Positions 41,806 through 52,355 of a DNA stretch of 64,000 bases are shown here, one piece after another. The position numbers and the translations under genes are program-made. The notes under the pieces were generated by a model. That model worked only from the letters and a program-made list of their open reading frames with translations. It was not told where the DNA came from and searched no databases. The DNA comes from a bacterium (GTDB lineage: Bacteria; DRYD01), in NCBI GenBank assembly GCA_030549815.1, contig JAUQQQ010000001.1, forward strand, positions 18,524 to 82,523, in the 5' to 3' direction. Position 1 is the first letter of the stretch. Each line of letters starts with the position of its first letter.

Positions 41806-43513
41806 ATAGTATGCTATAAAGGAAAATAGCTAAACTTTTAGTATTGAGGACGTTATTTTTTTTAACGAATGCTTTTCGCGCCCATTTAACTCCCCATTCC
41901 ATGTAATCAAGTTGTTCTAAACTATGAGCATCAGTATTTATTACAATATTTATTTCTCTGTTTTTCAACAACCTATAATCAATAATTAATTGGTAATCAA
42001 TATCCAATCTATCCAAATGAGAGTTTATTTCAATAAACTTTCCTTTGCTATTAGCATAGTCAAATATTTCAAATATTTTTTCATTACTCAAATTAATTGG
42101 ATCTCTTATACCTAAAACTCTGGTAGTAAGGTGGCAAAGAATTAGTCCTTTCTGTTTTTCAAGTGCATTCTTCAGTCTACGAAAATTTAATTCTTCGCTT
42201 AACTTAAAATCAGAATGTATGGAAAGATTAAGGTAATCCAATTTTTTTACCAATTCCATAGCTTGTTGATTTTTATCAGAAAATAAATCTCCATTAGGGT
42301 CTATGTTTTCTTCCACTGCCCAAAATATCCTTAACCCATCTAACTCCCTTAAATTCGCATATTCTTCAGCCCTTTCAAGAAAATAATCTACGTGGTCAGA
42401 GATTCCCACATATTCATACCCCTTTTTCTTACAGTATTTAACTATCTCTTCTAAAGTATTCCTGCCGTCAGAAAAATTAGTATGCACATGCAAATCCCCT
42501 TTAATATCCTCAAAATTTACTAAATCCTGGAAATCATCTTGTTTAGCTATTTCAAAAATATTTGGGTAATCCACAAGTTCAGGAGGGATTGGATTAACAC
42601 CCAAATAATCAAAAAAAGAATCTAAAGAATAAATCTTTAATTCTCTCCATTTGCTTAAAAAACTCTCCAATTCATCATTGGTATGTTTAATAAAGTTATC
42701 AGGAAAATACCTACCATTGAATAAAAAATAAACATAATAAGGCAAATAATCTTCAGATATAACAAATATCAGCGGTACTTTACATAAGTTAGTTTTAAAA
42801 ATAAAAATCTTCTCTTTTTCAATGCTTATCATTCTATCGATTTCAAAACTAACTTCAATGCTTTGTAGAAATTTAACAGGGCAAAAATTGGGCTCTCTAA
42901 CAATGAAGCAAATATTTTCTATTATTCTATCAAACCTAAGAACAGAACCACTTTCTACAAAATTAACTCCCCTACCCCTTAATTCTTTTTTTATGAAACT
43001 GTAAAATCCATAGACTTCATAAAAAAAACCTTTACCGTATTTGAAATTTATCAGAAAATTAGCAATCTGATAAAATTTTTCGAATAACAAATGATAACTA
43101 ATATAATACCCTTCCTTACGAAGTAAATCATGTAATGAAATAAAAAACTCGTGGTTTATGTTTTTCAAGTCGCTTAAAGTAGAAATATCAAAATTAAGTT
43201 TTTCAAAATCAATATCAATTTTAAAACCCAAAATTTCATTCAAAATGTAACTTATAATTTTGCTTTTAAATTTCTTTATGGTTCGAAATTTTTTAAATTC
43301 TTCAAATTTTGATATTAAATTTTTATCCCAGAATTTTTCTGAATAATTTATTTCTTTTTTATCATCCGACCCCAATCTTTCCCATACAAAACTCTTAAGA
43401 AAAGATAACTTTCGTTTATAATACTTAATCTTTCCCAATTCATTTTTTTCAAAAAACGAAACAACAAAGACATAATCTTCAAAACTTTCCAGAAATTTCA
43501 ATAACATATTCAA
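41792..43513 (-). CDS. PolX-like protein with intact PHP domain and degenerate polymerase active site
   Basis: IPPELVDYPNIFEIAKQDDFQDLVNFEDIKGDLHVHTNFSDG hallmark; PHP ligands present; GSxRR..GDxD motif replaced by GSVLRFDRIIENICFIV. Confidence 0.85.
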   Translation of the reverse strand: MNMLLKFLESFEDYVFVVSFFEKNELGKIKYYKRKLSFLKSFVWERLGSDDKKEINYSEKFWDKNLISKFEEFKKFRTIKKFKSKIISYILNEILGFKIDIDFEKLNFDISTLSDLKNINHEFFISLHDLLRKEGYYISYHLLFEKFYQIANFLINFKYGKGFFYEVYGFYSFIKKELRGRGVNFVESGSVLRFDRIIENICFIVREPNFCPVKFLQSIEVSFEIDRMISIEKEKIFIFKTNLCKVPLIFVISEDYLPYYVYFLFNGRYFPDNFIKHTNDELESFLSKWRELKIYSLDSFFDYLGVNPIPPELVDYPNIFEIAKQDDFQDLVNFEDIKGDLHVHTNFSDGRNTLEEIVKYCKKKGYEYVGISDHVDYFLERAEEYANLRELDGLRIFWAVEENIDPNGDLFSDKNQQAMELVKKLDYLNLSIHSDFKLSEELNFRRLKNALEKQKGLILCHLTTRVLGIRDPINLSNEKIFEIFDYANSKGKFIEINSHLDRLDIDYQLIIDYRLLKNREINIVINTDAHSLEQLDYMEWGVKWARKAFVKKNNVLNTKSLAIFLYSILSKYP

Positions 43514-44613
43514 GTTTTGGAGATGATCAACTTTCCTTGTATATCGATTTTCTTCACTTCAGTAGGTTTATTTAGTATATTTACTATTATTCCAAGGGCT
43601 ATCCAATTAACTATCATAGAAGTTCCACCATAACTTATAAAAGGCAAAGTTACACCAGTAGCTGGAAGTAAAGATAAAGTAACAGACATATTAATAATAG
43701 CATTAATAAAAATCAAAAATCCTAATCCAAACAAAACTAATTTATAAAAAACATCATTTATTTTCATGCTTTTATATATGATAACAGAGAAAAAAGCGAA
43801 GAAAATGAAAAGAACGATCAAATTTCCAACTATTCCTAATTCTTCCCCAATAACGGAATATATGAAGTCGGTATGTTTTTCGGGCAGGTAATAATTCTTA
43901 AGGTTTCCATTACCAAAACCAACACCCCATATATACCCTCTTCCATGTGCTATTAAACTTTGTGTTATGTTATAACCATACCCCAGAGGATCCTTCCATG
44001 GATCAATAAAAGCTAATAATCTCTTGATTCTATAGCTTTTGGTAAACAACAATATCCAGAAACCAATAAAAGAAAAAGTAGCAAGCGGAAGGAAATGCCA
44101 TAAAGGAGTTCCCCCAACAAACATTATAACCAAAAATAAAGCAGCAACAACAGAAGCATTACCTAAATCAGGCTCAAGATTTATAAGTAAAGCAAATATA
44201 AGCATTAACAAAAAAGGGGGCACAAATCCTTTTTTAAAATCTTTAACCATATCCATCCTGTTGGAAATAAAATAAGCAGTGTATAAAACAATAGTTAATT
44301 TGGCAAACTCAGAAGGTTGGATATTAAAAGGTCCTATACCAATCCATGCCTTTGAACCATTAACCTCTATCCCCAAAGGCGTTAAAACCAAAACCAAAAG
44401 AAAAATATTAATAACAATAATAGGAATAAGCAATTGCTTTATCTTGTCGATACCTATTTTATTAACCACAAAAAACAAAATAATTCCAACTGTTAAGGAC
44501 AAAAGTTGCTTAAAAACTAACGAAATATCAAAAGAAGCAGAATAAACCATAGCAACACCAAACAAAGATAACACTAAAAATACAAAGAATATCAGCTTAC
44601 TCAAAAAATTCAT
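43510..44613 (-). CDS. ftsW: FtsW/RodA/SpoVE-family lipid II polymerase/flippase
   Basis: NGSKAWIGIGPFNIQPSEFAKL, RIKRLLAFIDPWKDPLGYGYNITQSLIAHGRG, LPATGVTLPFISYGGTSM. Confidence 0.92.
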   Translation of the reverse strand: MNFLSKLIFFVFLVLSLFGVAMVYSASFDISLVFKQLLSLTVGIILFFVVNKIGIDKIKQLLIPIIVINIFLLVLVLTPLGIEVNGSKAWIGIGPFNIQPSEFAKLTIVLYTAYFISNRMDMVKDFKKGFVPPFLLMLIFALLINLEPDLGNASVVAALFLVIMFVGGTPLWHFLPLATFSFIGFWILLFTKSYRIKRLLAFIDPWKDPLGYGYNITQSLIAHGRGYIWGVGFGNGNLKNYYLPEKHTDFIYSVIGEELGIVGNLIVLFIFFAFFSVIIYKSMKINDVFYKLVLFGLGFLIFINAIINMSVTLSLLPATGVTLPFISYGGTSMIVNWIALGIIVNILNKPTEVKKIDIQGKLIISKT

Positions 44614-44619
44614 ATAAAA

Positions 44620-45606
44620 TTAATCAAACAATTCACTTATTGATTTTTTCAAGTATATTCTTTTTATAACTTCAGATATCAGATTAGAAATTGAAGAGAC
44701 GATTATTTTTTGATTAGTATTTTTAAGGGGGATGGTGTCAGTGACAAACATTTTTTCTATTGGAGATTTATCGAGTAATTCCAATGCGTTGGATGAGAAT
44801 ACTGGATGAACTGCCAATGCATATATTTTATTAGCTCCCATAGCTTTCAATTTTTCGGCAGCTCTAACTAAGGTCTTAGCAGTAGAAACCATATCATCAA
44901 CGATAATCACATTCTTGTTTTCTATTTCACCCACAACCTCCATGGATTCTACTTCTTCTATATCGGGTCTTCTTTTAAACATCACGGCAATAGGTAATCC
45001 CATTTTTTCTGAATACATTCTTGCTCTTATAACACTACCCGCATCAGGAGCAAGAATAACAAAACTATCTTTATCCACTTTCCCAATATATTCCATAAAC
45101 GCATTTACAAGTGCCCTATAAGCATAAAGGTTATCGACGGGTATATCGAAAAATCCTTGTATAGCAGGAGCATGAAGATCAACTGTAACAACCCTATTAG
45201 CTCCCGCGACAGTTATTAAGTTGGCCACTAATTTAGCGGTGATTGGTTCTCTTCCCGATACTTTCTTTTCCTGCTTTGCATATCCAAAATATGGTATAAC
45301 AGCAGTAATACTATTAGCTGATGCTCTCTTAACAGCATCAATTATTATCAACAATTCCATTAAATTATCATTAACAGGTGGACAAGTAGATTGAATAACA
45401 AATACATCCTTCCCTCTAACATTTTCCAAAATTTTAACCCTTACCTCACCATCAGAAAACTTAGAAACTATACTATTAGCTAACGGAATATCAAGAGTAT
45501 CAGAAATTTTCTTTGCCAATTCAAGATTAGAATTACCACTTATAAGAACCAATCTGTTGAAAATATCCTTGTTTTCCTCAATTTCTTCGCTTTGAGGAGT
45601 AATCAT
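44620..45606 (-). CDS. prs: Ribose-phosphate pyrophosphokinase
   Basis: FSDGEVRVKILENVRGKDVFVIQSTCPPVNDNLMELLI, PYFGYAKQEKK, IVDDMVSTAKTL. Confidence 0.95.
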   Translation of the reverse strand: MITPQSEEIEENKDIFNRLVLISGNSNLELAKKISDTLDIPLANSIVSKFSDGEVRVKILENVRGKDVFVIQSTCPPVNDNLMELLIIIDAVKRASANSITAVIPYFGYAKQEKKVSGREPITAKLVANLITVAGANRVVTVDLHAPAIQGFFDIPVDNLYAYRALVNAFMEYIGKVDKDSFVILAPDAGSVIRARMYSEKMGLPIAVMFKRRPDIEEVESMEVVGEIENKNVIIVDDMVSTAKTLVRAAEKLKAMGANKIYALAVHPVFSSNALELLDKSPIEKMFVTDTIPLKNTNQKIIVSSISNLISEVIKRIYLKKSISELFD

Positions 45607-45611
45607 ATTTA

Positions 45612-45690
45612 TCCTTTTTACAAAGCTGATTACTCAGCTTTGGTTAGAGTATTTTTATTCCGCCTCTAACAAGCGGACAATAAAATAACA
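45612..45690 (-). promoter_or_regulatory. Hairpin-containing leader upstream of prs
   Basis: AAAGCTGA-TTAC-TCAGCTTT perfect 8-bp hairpin and a CCGCNT...ANGCGG-type stem between the ALDH stop and the prs start. Confidence 0.35.
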
Positions 45691-45702
45691 ATTTTTTATT
45701 TT

Positions 45703-47304
45703 TTAGAAATCTATCTTTTCAGATACAGATCTTCCTTGTAAGAAGTAGAGTAAATAATCAGGACCTCCTGCTTTGGCATCAGTACCCGACATGTTAAATC
45801 CACCAAAAGGATGAACACCGACAATAGCACCCGTACATTTCCTGTTAATGTAAAGATTACCGCAATAGAAATCTTTTACAGCTTTATCGATATTATATCG
45901 ATTTTCACTAAAAACTGCACCCGTAAGTCCATATTCAGTTGAATTAGCAATATCTATAGCTTGGTTGAAATCTTCAAATTTCATGACCGCTAAGACAGGT
46001 CCAAATATCTCTTCTTGAGCAATTACATCATTAACTTTTACATCTTCAAAGATAGTAGGTTGGATATAGTATCCTTTATCTTCTAACAATTTGCTACCTC
46101 CAAAAACAAGTTTATTTTGTTTTTTTCCGATTTCAATGTACTCTAATATTTTATCTTGTGCAGCTTTATTTATAACAGGTCCCATAAATTTATTTTCCTT
46201 AGGCAAACCAACTTCAATATTTTTTACCTTTTCTACAAACAAATTCATAAACTTGTCGTATATGTTTTTGTGTAGTAGTAATCTCGAGCAAGCTGAGCAC
46301 TTCTGTCCTTGATACCCATAAGCAGAAACTAAAACGCTATTAACAGCATAATTAAGGAATTCCTCATCTTTAATATCATCAACGATTATTGCGTTTTTCC
46401 CACCCATTTCAGCAATAACTCTTTTTAGATGTTTTTGTCCTGGTCTAACAATAGAAGCTTCTTTGTATATATTTATCCCAACTTCTTTAGATCCTGTAAA
46501 TGCTATCATTCTAACTAAAGGATGTTTAACGAGATAATCCCCTACTACACTTCCTCTTCCAGATAGAAAGTTCAAAACTCCATCGGGCAATCCAGCTTCT
46601 TTCATTATCGAATAGAAGAAATAAGACATAAAGCAAGAGTCATTAGCAGGTTTGAGAATAACAGTGTTACCTGTAACAAGAGCAGCGATAGACATTCCTG
46701 CAGGAATAGCAAGCGGGAAATTCCATGGTGGTATAACTAACACAACACCCAAAGGTAAGTAGTGATAATAATTTTTTTCTCCTGGGAATTTCAGGAGTTT
46801 TGGTTTATTTTCATATAGTTCTATCATTTGTTGAGCATAGTATTCAAGGTAATCAATAGTTTCAGCAACATCAGCATCTGCTTCGGCATAATTTTTACCA
46901 ACTTCTAATATCATCCAAGCAATAGCCTCAAACCTTCTTTGTCTGAGAATGTTTGCAGCTCTGAAGAATATATGTGCCCTTTGATAAACATCCAATTTTG
47001 ACCATGTTTTAAATGCTTCATAAGCTGCATTTACTGCTGATTCTGCTTGTTCTATTGAAGCATCTTGGAAAACTCCAACTACTTGCGAAAAATCACCAGG
47101 ATTGATAGATTTTATCTTATTATTGGAATAATATTCTTTACCACCTATAAATAAAGGATATTCCTTGCCTAAATTTGATTCTGCGAAATCTATTGCATCT
47201 CTTATTTTCTTAACCACATTTGGGTCTGAAAGGTTTAAAAAAGGTTCTGTTTGGTAATCACTTTTATTATACGACAGGTTTTCTTTTCTTATCATTGTTT
47301 GCAT
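45703..47304 (-). CDS. Aldehyde dehydrogenase, 1-pyrroline-5-carboxylate dehydrogenase-like
   Basis: PWNFPLAIPAGM, VIAEMGGKNAIIVDD, YGYQGQKCSACSRL, EIFGPVLAVMKF. ORF extends to 47394 but ATG at 47304 follows a GGGGG-type SD. Confidence 0.88.
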   Translation of the reverse strand: MQTMIRKENLSYNKSDYQTEPFLNLSDPNVVKKIRDAIDFAESNLGKEYPLFIGGKEYYSNNKIKSINPGDFSQVVGVFQDASIEQAESAVNAAYEAFKTWSKLDVYQRAHIFFRAANILRQRRFEAIAWMILEVGKNYAEADADVAETIDYLEYYAQQMIELYENKPKLLKFPGEKNYYHYLPLGVVLVIPPWNFPLAIPAGMSIAALVTGNTVILKPANDSCFMSYFFYSIMKEAGLPDGVLNFLSGRGSVVGDYLVKHPLVRMIAFTGSKEVGINIYKEASIVRPGQKHLKRVIAEMGGKNAIIVDDIKDEEFLNYAVNSVLVSAYGYQGQKCSACSRLLLHKNIYDKFMNLFVEKVKNIEVGLPKENKFMGPVINKAAQDKILEYIEIGKKQNKLVFGGSKLLEDKGYYIQPTIFEDVKVNDVIAQEEIFGPVLAVMKFEDFNQAIDIANSTEYGLTGAVFSENRYNIDKAVKDFYCGNLYINRKCTGAIVGVHPFGGFNMSGTDAKAGGPDYLLYFLQGRSVSEKIDF

Positions 47305-47427
47305 AAGAACTACCCCCTTATACGATAACTTACAATAATAAATTTCCATAAAAAAAACCAAATCCTCCTTCAATAAATTTTCGCTTTTTAGCAAGGATAA
47401 AAGTAGATTTGGTAAAATTAATAAAAT

Positions 47428-47955
47428 ATGACAACAATATTGGCAGTCAAAAAAAATAATAAGTTAGTGATAGCAGGAGATGGACAAGTTACTTTTGGTA
47501 ATGCTTATTCGATAAAGAACACTGCCAAAAAGATAAGGAGGATGTATAAAGACAGTGTTTTAAGTGGTTTTGCTGGAAGTGCAGCAGATGGACTTGCTCT
47601 ATACGAGCGACTTGATAAGAAACTTGAAGAATATAACGGTAATCTAAAGAAAGCAGCAATAGAATTAGCAAGGGAATGGAGAACCGATAAAATTTTAAGA
47701 AGATTAGAAGCAATGATTGTTGTTGGAAATAAAGATACTTTATTAATCCTTTCAGGAAATGGTGATATAATAGAACCCGATGATAACATAGCAGCCATTG
47801 GCTCAGGAGGACCATACGCATACGCAGCAGCAAAAGCACTATACGATAACACAACATTAGACCCCTATGATATCGTATTAAAAGCTATGAATATAGCTTC
47901 AAACCTCTGCATCTTCACAAATTCCAACATTACGATAGATTTTATAGAATTCTAA
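47428..47955 (+). CDS. hslV: HslV/ClpQ protease subunit
   Basis: TTILAVKKNNKLVIAGDGQVTFGNAYSIKNTAKKIRRM...GFAGSAADGLALYERL; N-terminal catalytic Thr. Confidence 0.95.
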   Translation: MTTILAVKKNNKLVIAGDGQVTFGNAYSIKNTAKKIRRMYKDSVLSGFAGSAADGLALYERLDKKLEEYNGNLKKAAIELAREWRTDKILRRLEAMIVVGNKDTLLILSGNGDIIEPDDNIAAIGSGGPYAYAAAKALYDNTTLDPYDIVLKAMNIASNLCIFTNSNITIDFIEF

Positions 47956-48720
47956 ATGTATATAGACTTTCATTGCCATTTAGCAGACGAACAATATAGA
48001 GAACAAGAAATCCAAGAGATTATTGATACTTGCCAAAAAGAGAATATCATCATTTGCTCAATGAGCACAGATTTGAACGACTTCAAAAAAAATCTCGAAT
48101 ACACTAAATACAACAATGTTCTAATAGGGTTTGGAATACATCCTTATGAAGCACACAAAATAAATAAAAACTACGAAAAAATAGAAGAAACCTTAAAGAA
48201 ATATAAAGACAAAATTTCATTCTTAGGAGAAGTCGGATTAGATTTTTATAAAATGGAAGAAACAAAAAAAGAACAAATAGAAATATTTGAATATTTTGTG
48301 AACTTATCTTGTGAATATGATCTTCCATTAAGCATTCATACAAGAGGAGCAGAAAGAGAAGTATCAGAAATTTTAACTAAATATCAGAAACAAAAAAAAA
48401 TAAAAGCAATATTTCACTGTTTCACATCTACTGACAAAATCATCGTAAATACAATATTAGAAAATGATTGGTACTTTGAATTTGGTGGAGTAATAACTTT
48501 CAAAAAATCAAATGAATTAAGGAATATTTTAAAATACATCTATGAAGCAAAAGGTAAGATTTTGTGTGAAACGGATAGTCCTTATATAACTCCCGAGCCA
48601 TACCGAGGCCAAAAAAACTACCCTTACTATGTAAAGATAGTTTATGATTTTATAGCAAATTTTCTTAATGACAGGTCATTCATAAAACAACTTCCTATTG
48701 AAATTTATGAAAGATATTAA
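47956..48720 (+). CDS. tatD: TatD-family metal-dependent hydrolase
   Basis: MYIDFHCHLAD, IHPYEAH, GEVGLDFY, SIHTRGAERE, HCFTS, LCETDSPYITP. Confidence 0.93.
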   Translation: MYIDFHCHLADEQYREQEIQEIIDTCQKENIIICSMSTDLNDFKKNLEYTKYNNVLIGFGIHPYEAHKINKNYEKIEETLKKYKDKISFLGEVGLDFYKMEETKKEQIEIFEYFVNLSCEYDLPLSIHTRGAEREVSEILTKYQKQKKIKAIFHCFTSTDKIIVNTILENDWYFEFGGVITFKKSNELRNILKYIYEAKGKILCETDSPYITPEPYRGQKNYPYYVKIVYDFIANFLNDRSFIKQLPIEIYERY

Positions 48721-50110
48721 AGTTGATGTAGTGATAATAGGAGGGGGAACAGCAGGAACATTCTGTGCATTACACTTAGTTAGAAAAGGTTTCAAAGTAG
48801 CATTAATCGAAAAAACATCAAAAATAGGGGGAGCTTTAGTAAATAGTCTTGTTTATCCAACAGCAGGGTTCCACACTCTAAGCGGAAAATATATCTATAG
48901 TCCATTAAGTTTTGAATTTATAAAAAGATCGATAGAAAACGGGTTAAGTAAAGGCCATATAAGAGATCCCCTAAATTTTGCCCACACCATAACCCCTATT
49001 AATCCATTATCTTACAAAATCATAGCAAAAGAACTAATGAATAATGACAATTTTCTTTTCCTACCATTTTCCTCCATAAAAAACATAGATCATAAAAATT
49101 TTGATGTCAAATATGTAGATCTGATTTCAAATGGTGAAAGCTACAGGATATTTTCCAATTTTTTCGTAGACGCATCGGGTATTCTAATAACTTCATTCTT
49201 TTTACCAATTGAATATTTTTTTGACTACCAAAATATACAAGCCTTTTCTTTACTATTTAAAGTTTCAAATGTTAACTTCGAAAAATGTATAAAAGACATA
49301 AAGAATAACCCAAATGATTTTTATCATAAAACTGATGTAGAATTAATGGAAAAACAGAATTTTCTGAGTGTATCAGGTTATTTTTCATTAGCAAAGGAAT
49401 TTTTCAACAATTCAGAACTAAAGATAAAAAGAGATAGGTTTTTATTTTTTAGTTTTATGGATAAAGACACGGTATTGGTTAATACAACAAGGTTATTTTT
49501 AGAGGATCTTTTAAAAGATACTCCGAAAGTAGAAAACGATGTAAGACAAAATGAATTAAAAGATGACAAGTTGTTGCTCAATAAAGCAGAAGTAAGAGGG
49601 TATGGTTTATTATTAAAACAAGTTTTTTATATTCATAAAATTATGAAAGAAAACATTGGAGCTTTTAGGGATTCATTTATTTCAGACATAGCTGATATGG
49701 TTGGGATAAGGCAATGGAGGAATGTAAAAGGAGAATTTGTTTTAAGTGTTGATGACGTAGTTAAAGGAGTTTTTTTCGATGATACGATAGCCGTAGGAAC
49801 ATGGCCCATAGATATACACACAGGAAAAGGTATAGTAGAAAAAAATGTTAATGAAGATGGATACGGTATCCCATTTAGGTCCTGCATAAGTAATTTCAAA
49901 AATTTAGTTTTTATAGGTAAAAACATTTCAGCAGACAATTACGCATTCAGTAGCCTAAGAATCCAGGGAACAATGATGATAATGGGAGAAAACATTGGAA
50001 GAATAATAGAATACTGCTTAAAAAGAAAAACTAATTTTATAAATCTCAATTACTCTGAAATTAAAAAAACCGTGGAATTTAAAGTATTAGATACAAGTCC
50101 CGAACTTTAG
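48698..50110 (+). CDS. FAD-dependent oxidoreductase
   Basis: DVVIIGGGTAGTFCALHLVRKGFKVALIEKTSKIGG; C-terminal LVFIGKNISADNYAFSSLRIQGTMMIMGENIG. Confidence 0.88.
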   Translation: MKFMKDIKVDVVIIGGGTAGTFCALHLVRKGFKVALIEKTSKIGGALVNSLVYPTAGFHTLSGKYIYSPLSFEFIKRSIENGLSKGHIRDPLNFAHTITPINPLSYKIIAKELMNNDNFLFLPFSSIKNIDHKNFDVKYVDLISNGESYRIFSNFFVDASGILITSFFLPIEYFFDYQNIQAFSLLFKVSNVNFEKCIKDIKNNPNDFYHKTDVELMEKQNFLSVSGYFSLAKEFFNNSELKIKRDRFLFFSFMDKDTVLVNTTRLFLEDLLKDTPKVENDVRQNELKDDKLLLNKAEVRGYGLLLKQVFYIHKIMKENIGAFRDSFISDIADMVGIRQWRNVKGEFVLSVDDVVKGVFFDDTIAVGTWPIDIHTGKGIVEKNVNEDGYGIPFRSCISNFKNLVFIGKNISADNYAFSSLRIQGTMMIMGENIGRIIEYCLKRKTNFINLNYSEIKKTVEFKVLDTSPEL

Positions 50111-50640
50111 GATCAATATAACCATATCTCTTTTCCATCCGAATTTTTACTTAGTATTGCTTCTACTAATACAGTCATTTTCCATTTTACTGCCACTTTC
50201 TCCCGCAAATTGTTCATTTTTAATACCAATTCGCCTGAATAGTAATCTTCTCTAAAACAAAATTATTACCAGATGATAAATCTTACCAAATTTCAAAACT
50301 ACCGCTTACATTTGGATCCCCAAAGTATAAAATAGAATAAATTCACGAAATCACTAATATTCCTTCCCAAAAATTATTGTCCAATACTCTATTTTCAATC
50401 TGCCTTTATCACTATATCTACAAGAAGTATTATTATCTGTAAAAATAATTTAAATTAATTTCACTTTCATTTTTTTGCATTCCGTTATTATCAATAACTT
50501 TAATTATTTTTTTAATTTGTTGTTTTTGTTGGTAATAAGGTACTTCATATTTTTACATTAAGTTTGTTTGCAAAAGAGTTTTTGTCAAAAAGCTTCAAAA
50601 AAAATTCTATTCTTTAAATAGGATTTAATAAAAACAAAAA
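50111..50640. other. Long AT-rich intergenic region with eroded coding remnants on the minus strand
   Basis: Minus-strand translation shows short segments (e.g. YFGDPNVSGSFEIW, DLSSGNNFVLEKITIQANWY) interrupted by multiple stops. Confidence 0.3.
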
Positions 50641-50804
50641 ATTAAAAAAGGATTTTTTTTAAATTTATAGAAGTAGTTATTTGAATAGTCCTCAAAAAAA
50701 TAGAAAAATAATTTAACATTTTTTTTACAAATTCAGATGAAAAATATAAACAAATATAAGGAAAATATAAACAATCGGTTGAAATATGAAAGGGGGATAA
50801 ACAA

Positions 50805-51536
50805 ATGATCACCTTGGAAAGTGGGAAGGAGAATTCTATGAAGAATAGAAAGAACAAAAACCTTAACACAAACTCATCCATATTTGATGAAATAGTGAGT
50901 GAAAATTTTGATGAAACTGATAACCTAAAAAACCTAAAAGATAATGAATTAGTAATGTTAGCAAAAAAAGGAAACAAAAAAGCAATATCAATTTTAATAA
51001 ACAAATATAAAAACTTTGTAAGAGCAAGGTCAAAATTTTACTTTATTATCGGTGCAGATAAAGAAGACATAGTCCAAGAAGGTTTAATTGGCCTATATAA
51101 AGCAATCAGAGATTATAATCCGGATAAAAAAACATCATTTAGAGCATTCGCTGAACTTTGTATAATGAGACAAATAATAACAGCAATAAAAACAGCAACA
51201 AGACAAAAACATACTCCCCTTAATTCATACATATCTCTTAACAAACCTATCTTCGAAGAAAATGGAGAAAGAGTTTTAAGTGATGTCATCGTAAGCACAA
51301 GAAATGTTAATCCTGAAGAAATCTACATAACCCTTGAACTTACAAAAGACATTAAAGAAAAAATGAAAAAATACCTAAGCTCCCTGGAAGCAAAAGTCCT
51401 ATCAGAATACCTACGAGGATTATCATACCACGAAGTAGCAAAAAGCATAGGAAAACACATAAAATCAGTAGATAATGCACTACAAAGAATCAAAAGAAAA
51501 ATCCAACAAACTATTAAAGAATCATACGGAGATTAA
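50805..51536 (+). CDS. sigH: SigH (sigma-30/Spo0H)-like sigma factor
   Basis: YKNFVRARSKFYFIIGADKEDIVQEGLIGLYKAIRDYNPDKKTSFRAFAELCIMRQIITAIKTATRQKHTPLNSYISLNKPIFEENGERVLSDV, closely matching the Firmicute SigH sequence as recalled. Confidence 0.94.
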   Translation: MITLESGKENSMKNRKNKNLNTNSSIFDEIVSENFDETDNLKNLKDNELVMLAKKGNKKAISILINKYKNFVRARSKFYFIIGADKEDIVQEGLIGLYKAIRDYNPDKKTSFRAFAELCIMRQIITAIKTATRQKHTPLNSYISLNKPIFEENGERVLSDVIVSTRNVNPEEIYITLELTKDIKEKMKKYLSSLEAKVLSEYLRGLSYHEVAKSIGKHIKSVDNALQRIKRKIQQTIKESYGD

Positions 51537-52209
51537 TATATACGAAATTAAAAATATCCAAATACCAAAAGAACTAAATGAAACATATCGCCTTTTCTTT
51601 GAAAAATTAACAGAATTCGAAGGAAGAAAACCGACAAACCAAAATTACTTATCAATAATCGTAGATTCATACATACAAGGATTAATCTTAGAAGAACTTC
51701 TAACAGAAGAACTTCTAAAAGAAGAATTTATAAAACAAGAAAAAGAAAAATCTAAATGGGAAATAATTGACATAGGAACAGGTTTAGGAATACCATCTAT
51801 ACCTATCATTCTTTACTTAAAAAAAACAAAAAAAGAAATTGAATTCTATTTGATGGAACCTAAACAAAAAAAAGTAAAATTCCTGGAAAATATAAAAAAA
51901 GAATTTAATTTGGAATTTGAAATAATAAACAGTGATGAAAAATCATTTTACTCAAAAAATCGAAAAAAGTTTGATGTTGTATTTTGTAGAGCAGTTTTCA
52001 CACCACCTAAAATATTTGATATATTCAAAAAATTCTCCAAAAACCTCTCATTTTGGCAATACTCAAATTCCTACGAAGAAATCTTAAAAAAATACCACAA
52101 TAAAATAAAACAAAATAATTTAGAAATCTATAAAATTTTTAAATATACTTTAATTTCAACACATTTTACAATTGTTTTCAAAAACAAATACCTGCAGGAT
52201 GCGAATTAA
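51475..52209 (+). CDS. rsmG: 16S rRNA (guanine527-N7)-methyltransferase RsmG/GidB-like
   Basis: IIDIGTGLGIPSIPIILYLKK, EFYLMEPKQKKVKFLENIKKEFNL, FDVVFCRAVFTPP. True start probably further 3' than 51475. Confidence 0.8.
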   Translation: MHYKESKEKSNKLLKNHTEINIYEIKNIQIPKELNETYRLFFEKLTEFEGRKPTNQNYLSIIVDSYIQGLILEELLTEELLKEEFIKQEKEKSKWEIIDIGTGLGIPSIPIILYLKKTKKEIEFYLMEPKQKKVKFLENIKKEFNLEFEIINSDEKSFYSKNRKKFDVVFCRAVFTPPKIFDIFKKFSKNLSFWQYSNSYEEILKKYHNKIKQNNLEIYKIFKYTLISTHFTIVFKNKYLQDAN

Positions 52210-52328
52210 AAATATCAACTTTCAAATACTTATTCCCTTGATTTTATTATTTGCTTTATATCCTGTGCCAACTTGCTCTTCCTTTCATTACCCAATTAGG
52301 GATAAAAAAGTTAAGTAATTGTAAAAAA

Positions 52329-52355
52329 GTTTTCATCGTACCCATGTATTGAAAC
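52329..52355 (+). CRISPR. Solitary degenerate CRISPR repeat
   Basis: GTTTTCATCGTACCCATGTATTGAAAC resembles the GTTT...CGTACCTATGAGGAATTGAAAC repeat class (shortened); single copy, at the csx1 3' end. Confidence 0.5.

Noticed and set aside
47489-47857. Antisense ORFs inside hslV
   Set aside because: Shadow ORFs opposite a strongly supported hslV reading frame.
50647-50686. Possible SigH autoregulatory promoter (AAAGGATTT ... TTTGAAT) upstream of sigH
   Set aside because: Spacing between the two elements is about 24 bp, longer than expected for a SigH promoter, and the -10 lacks the purine.
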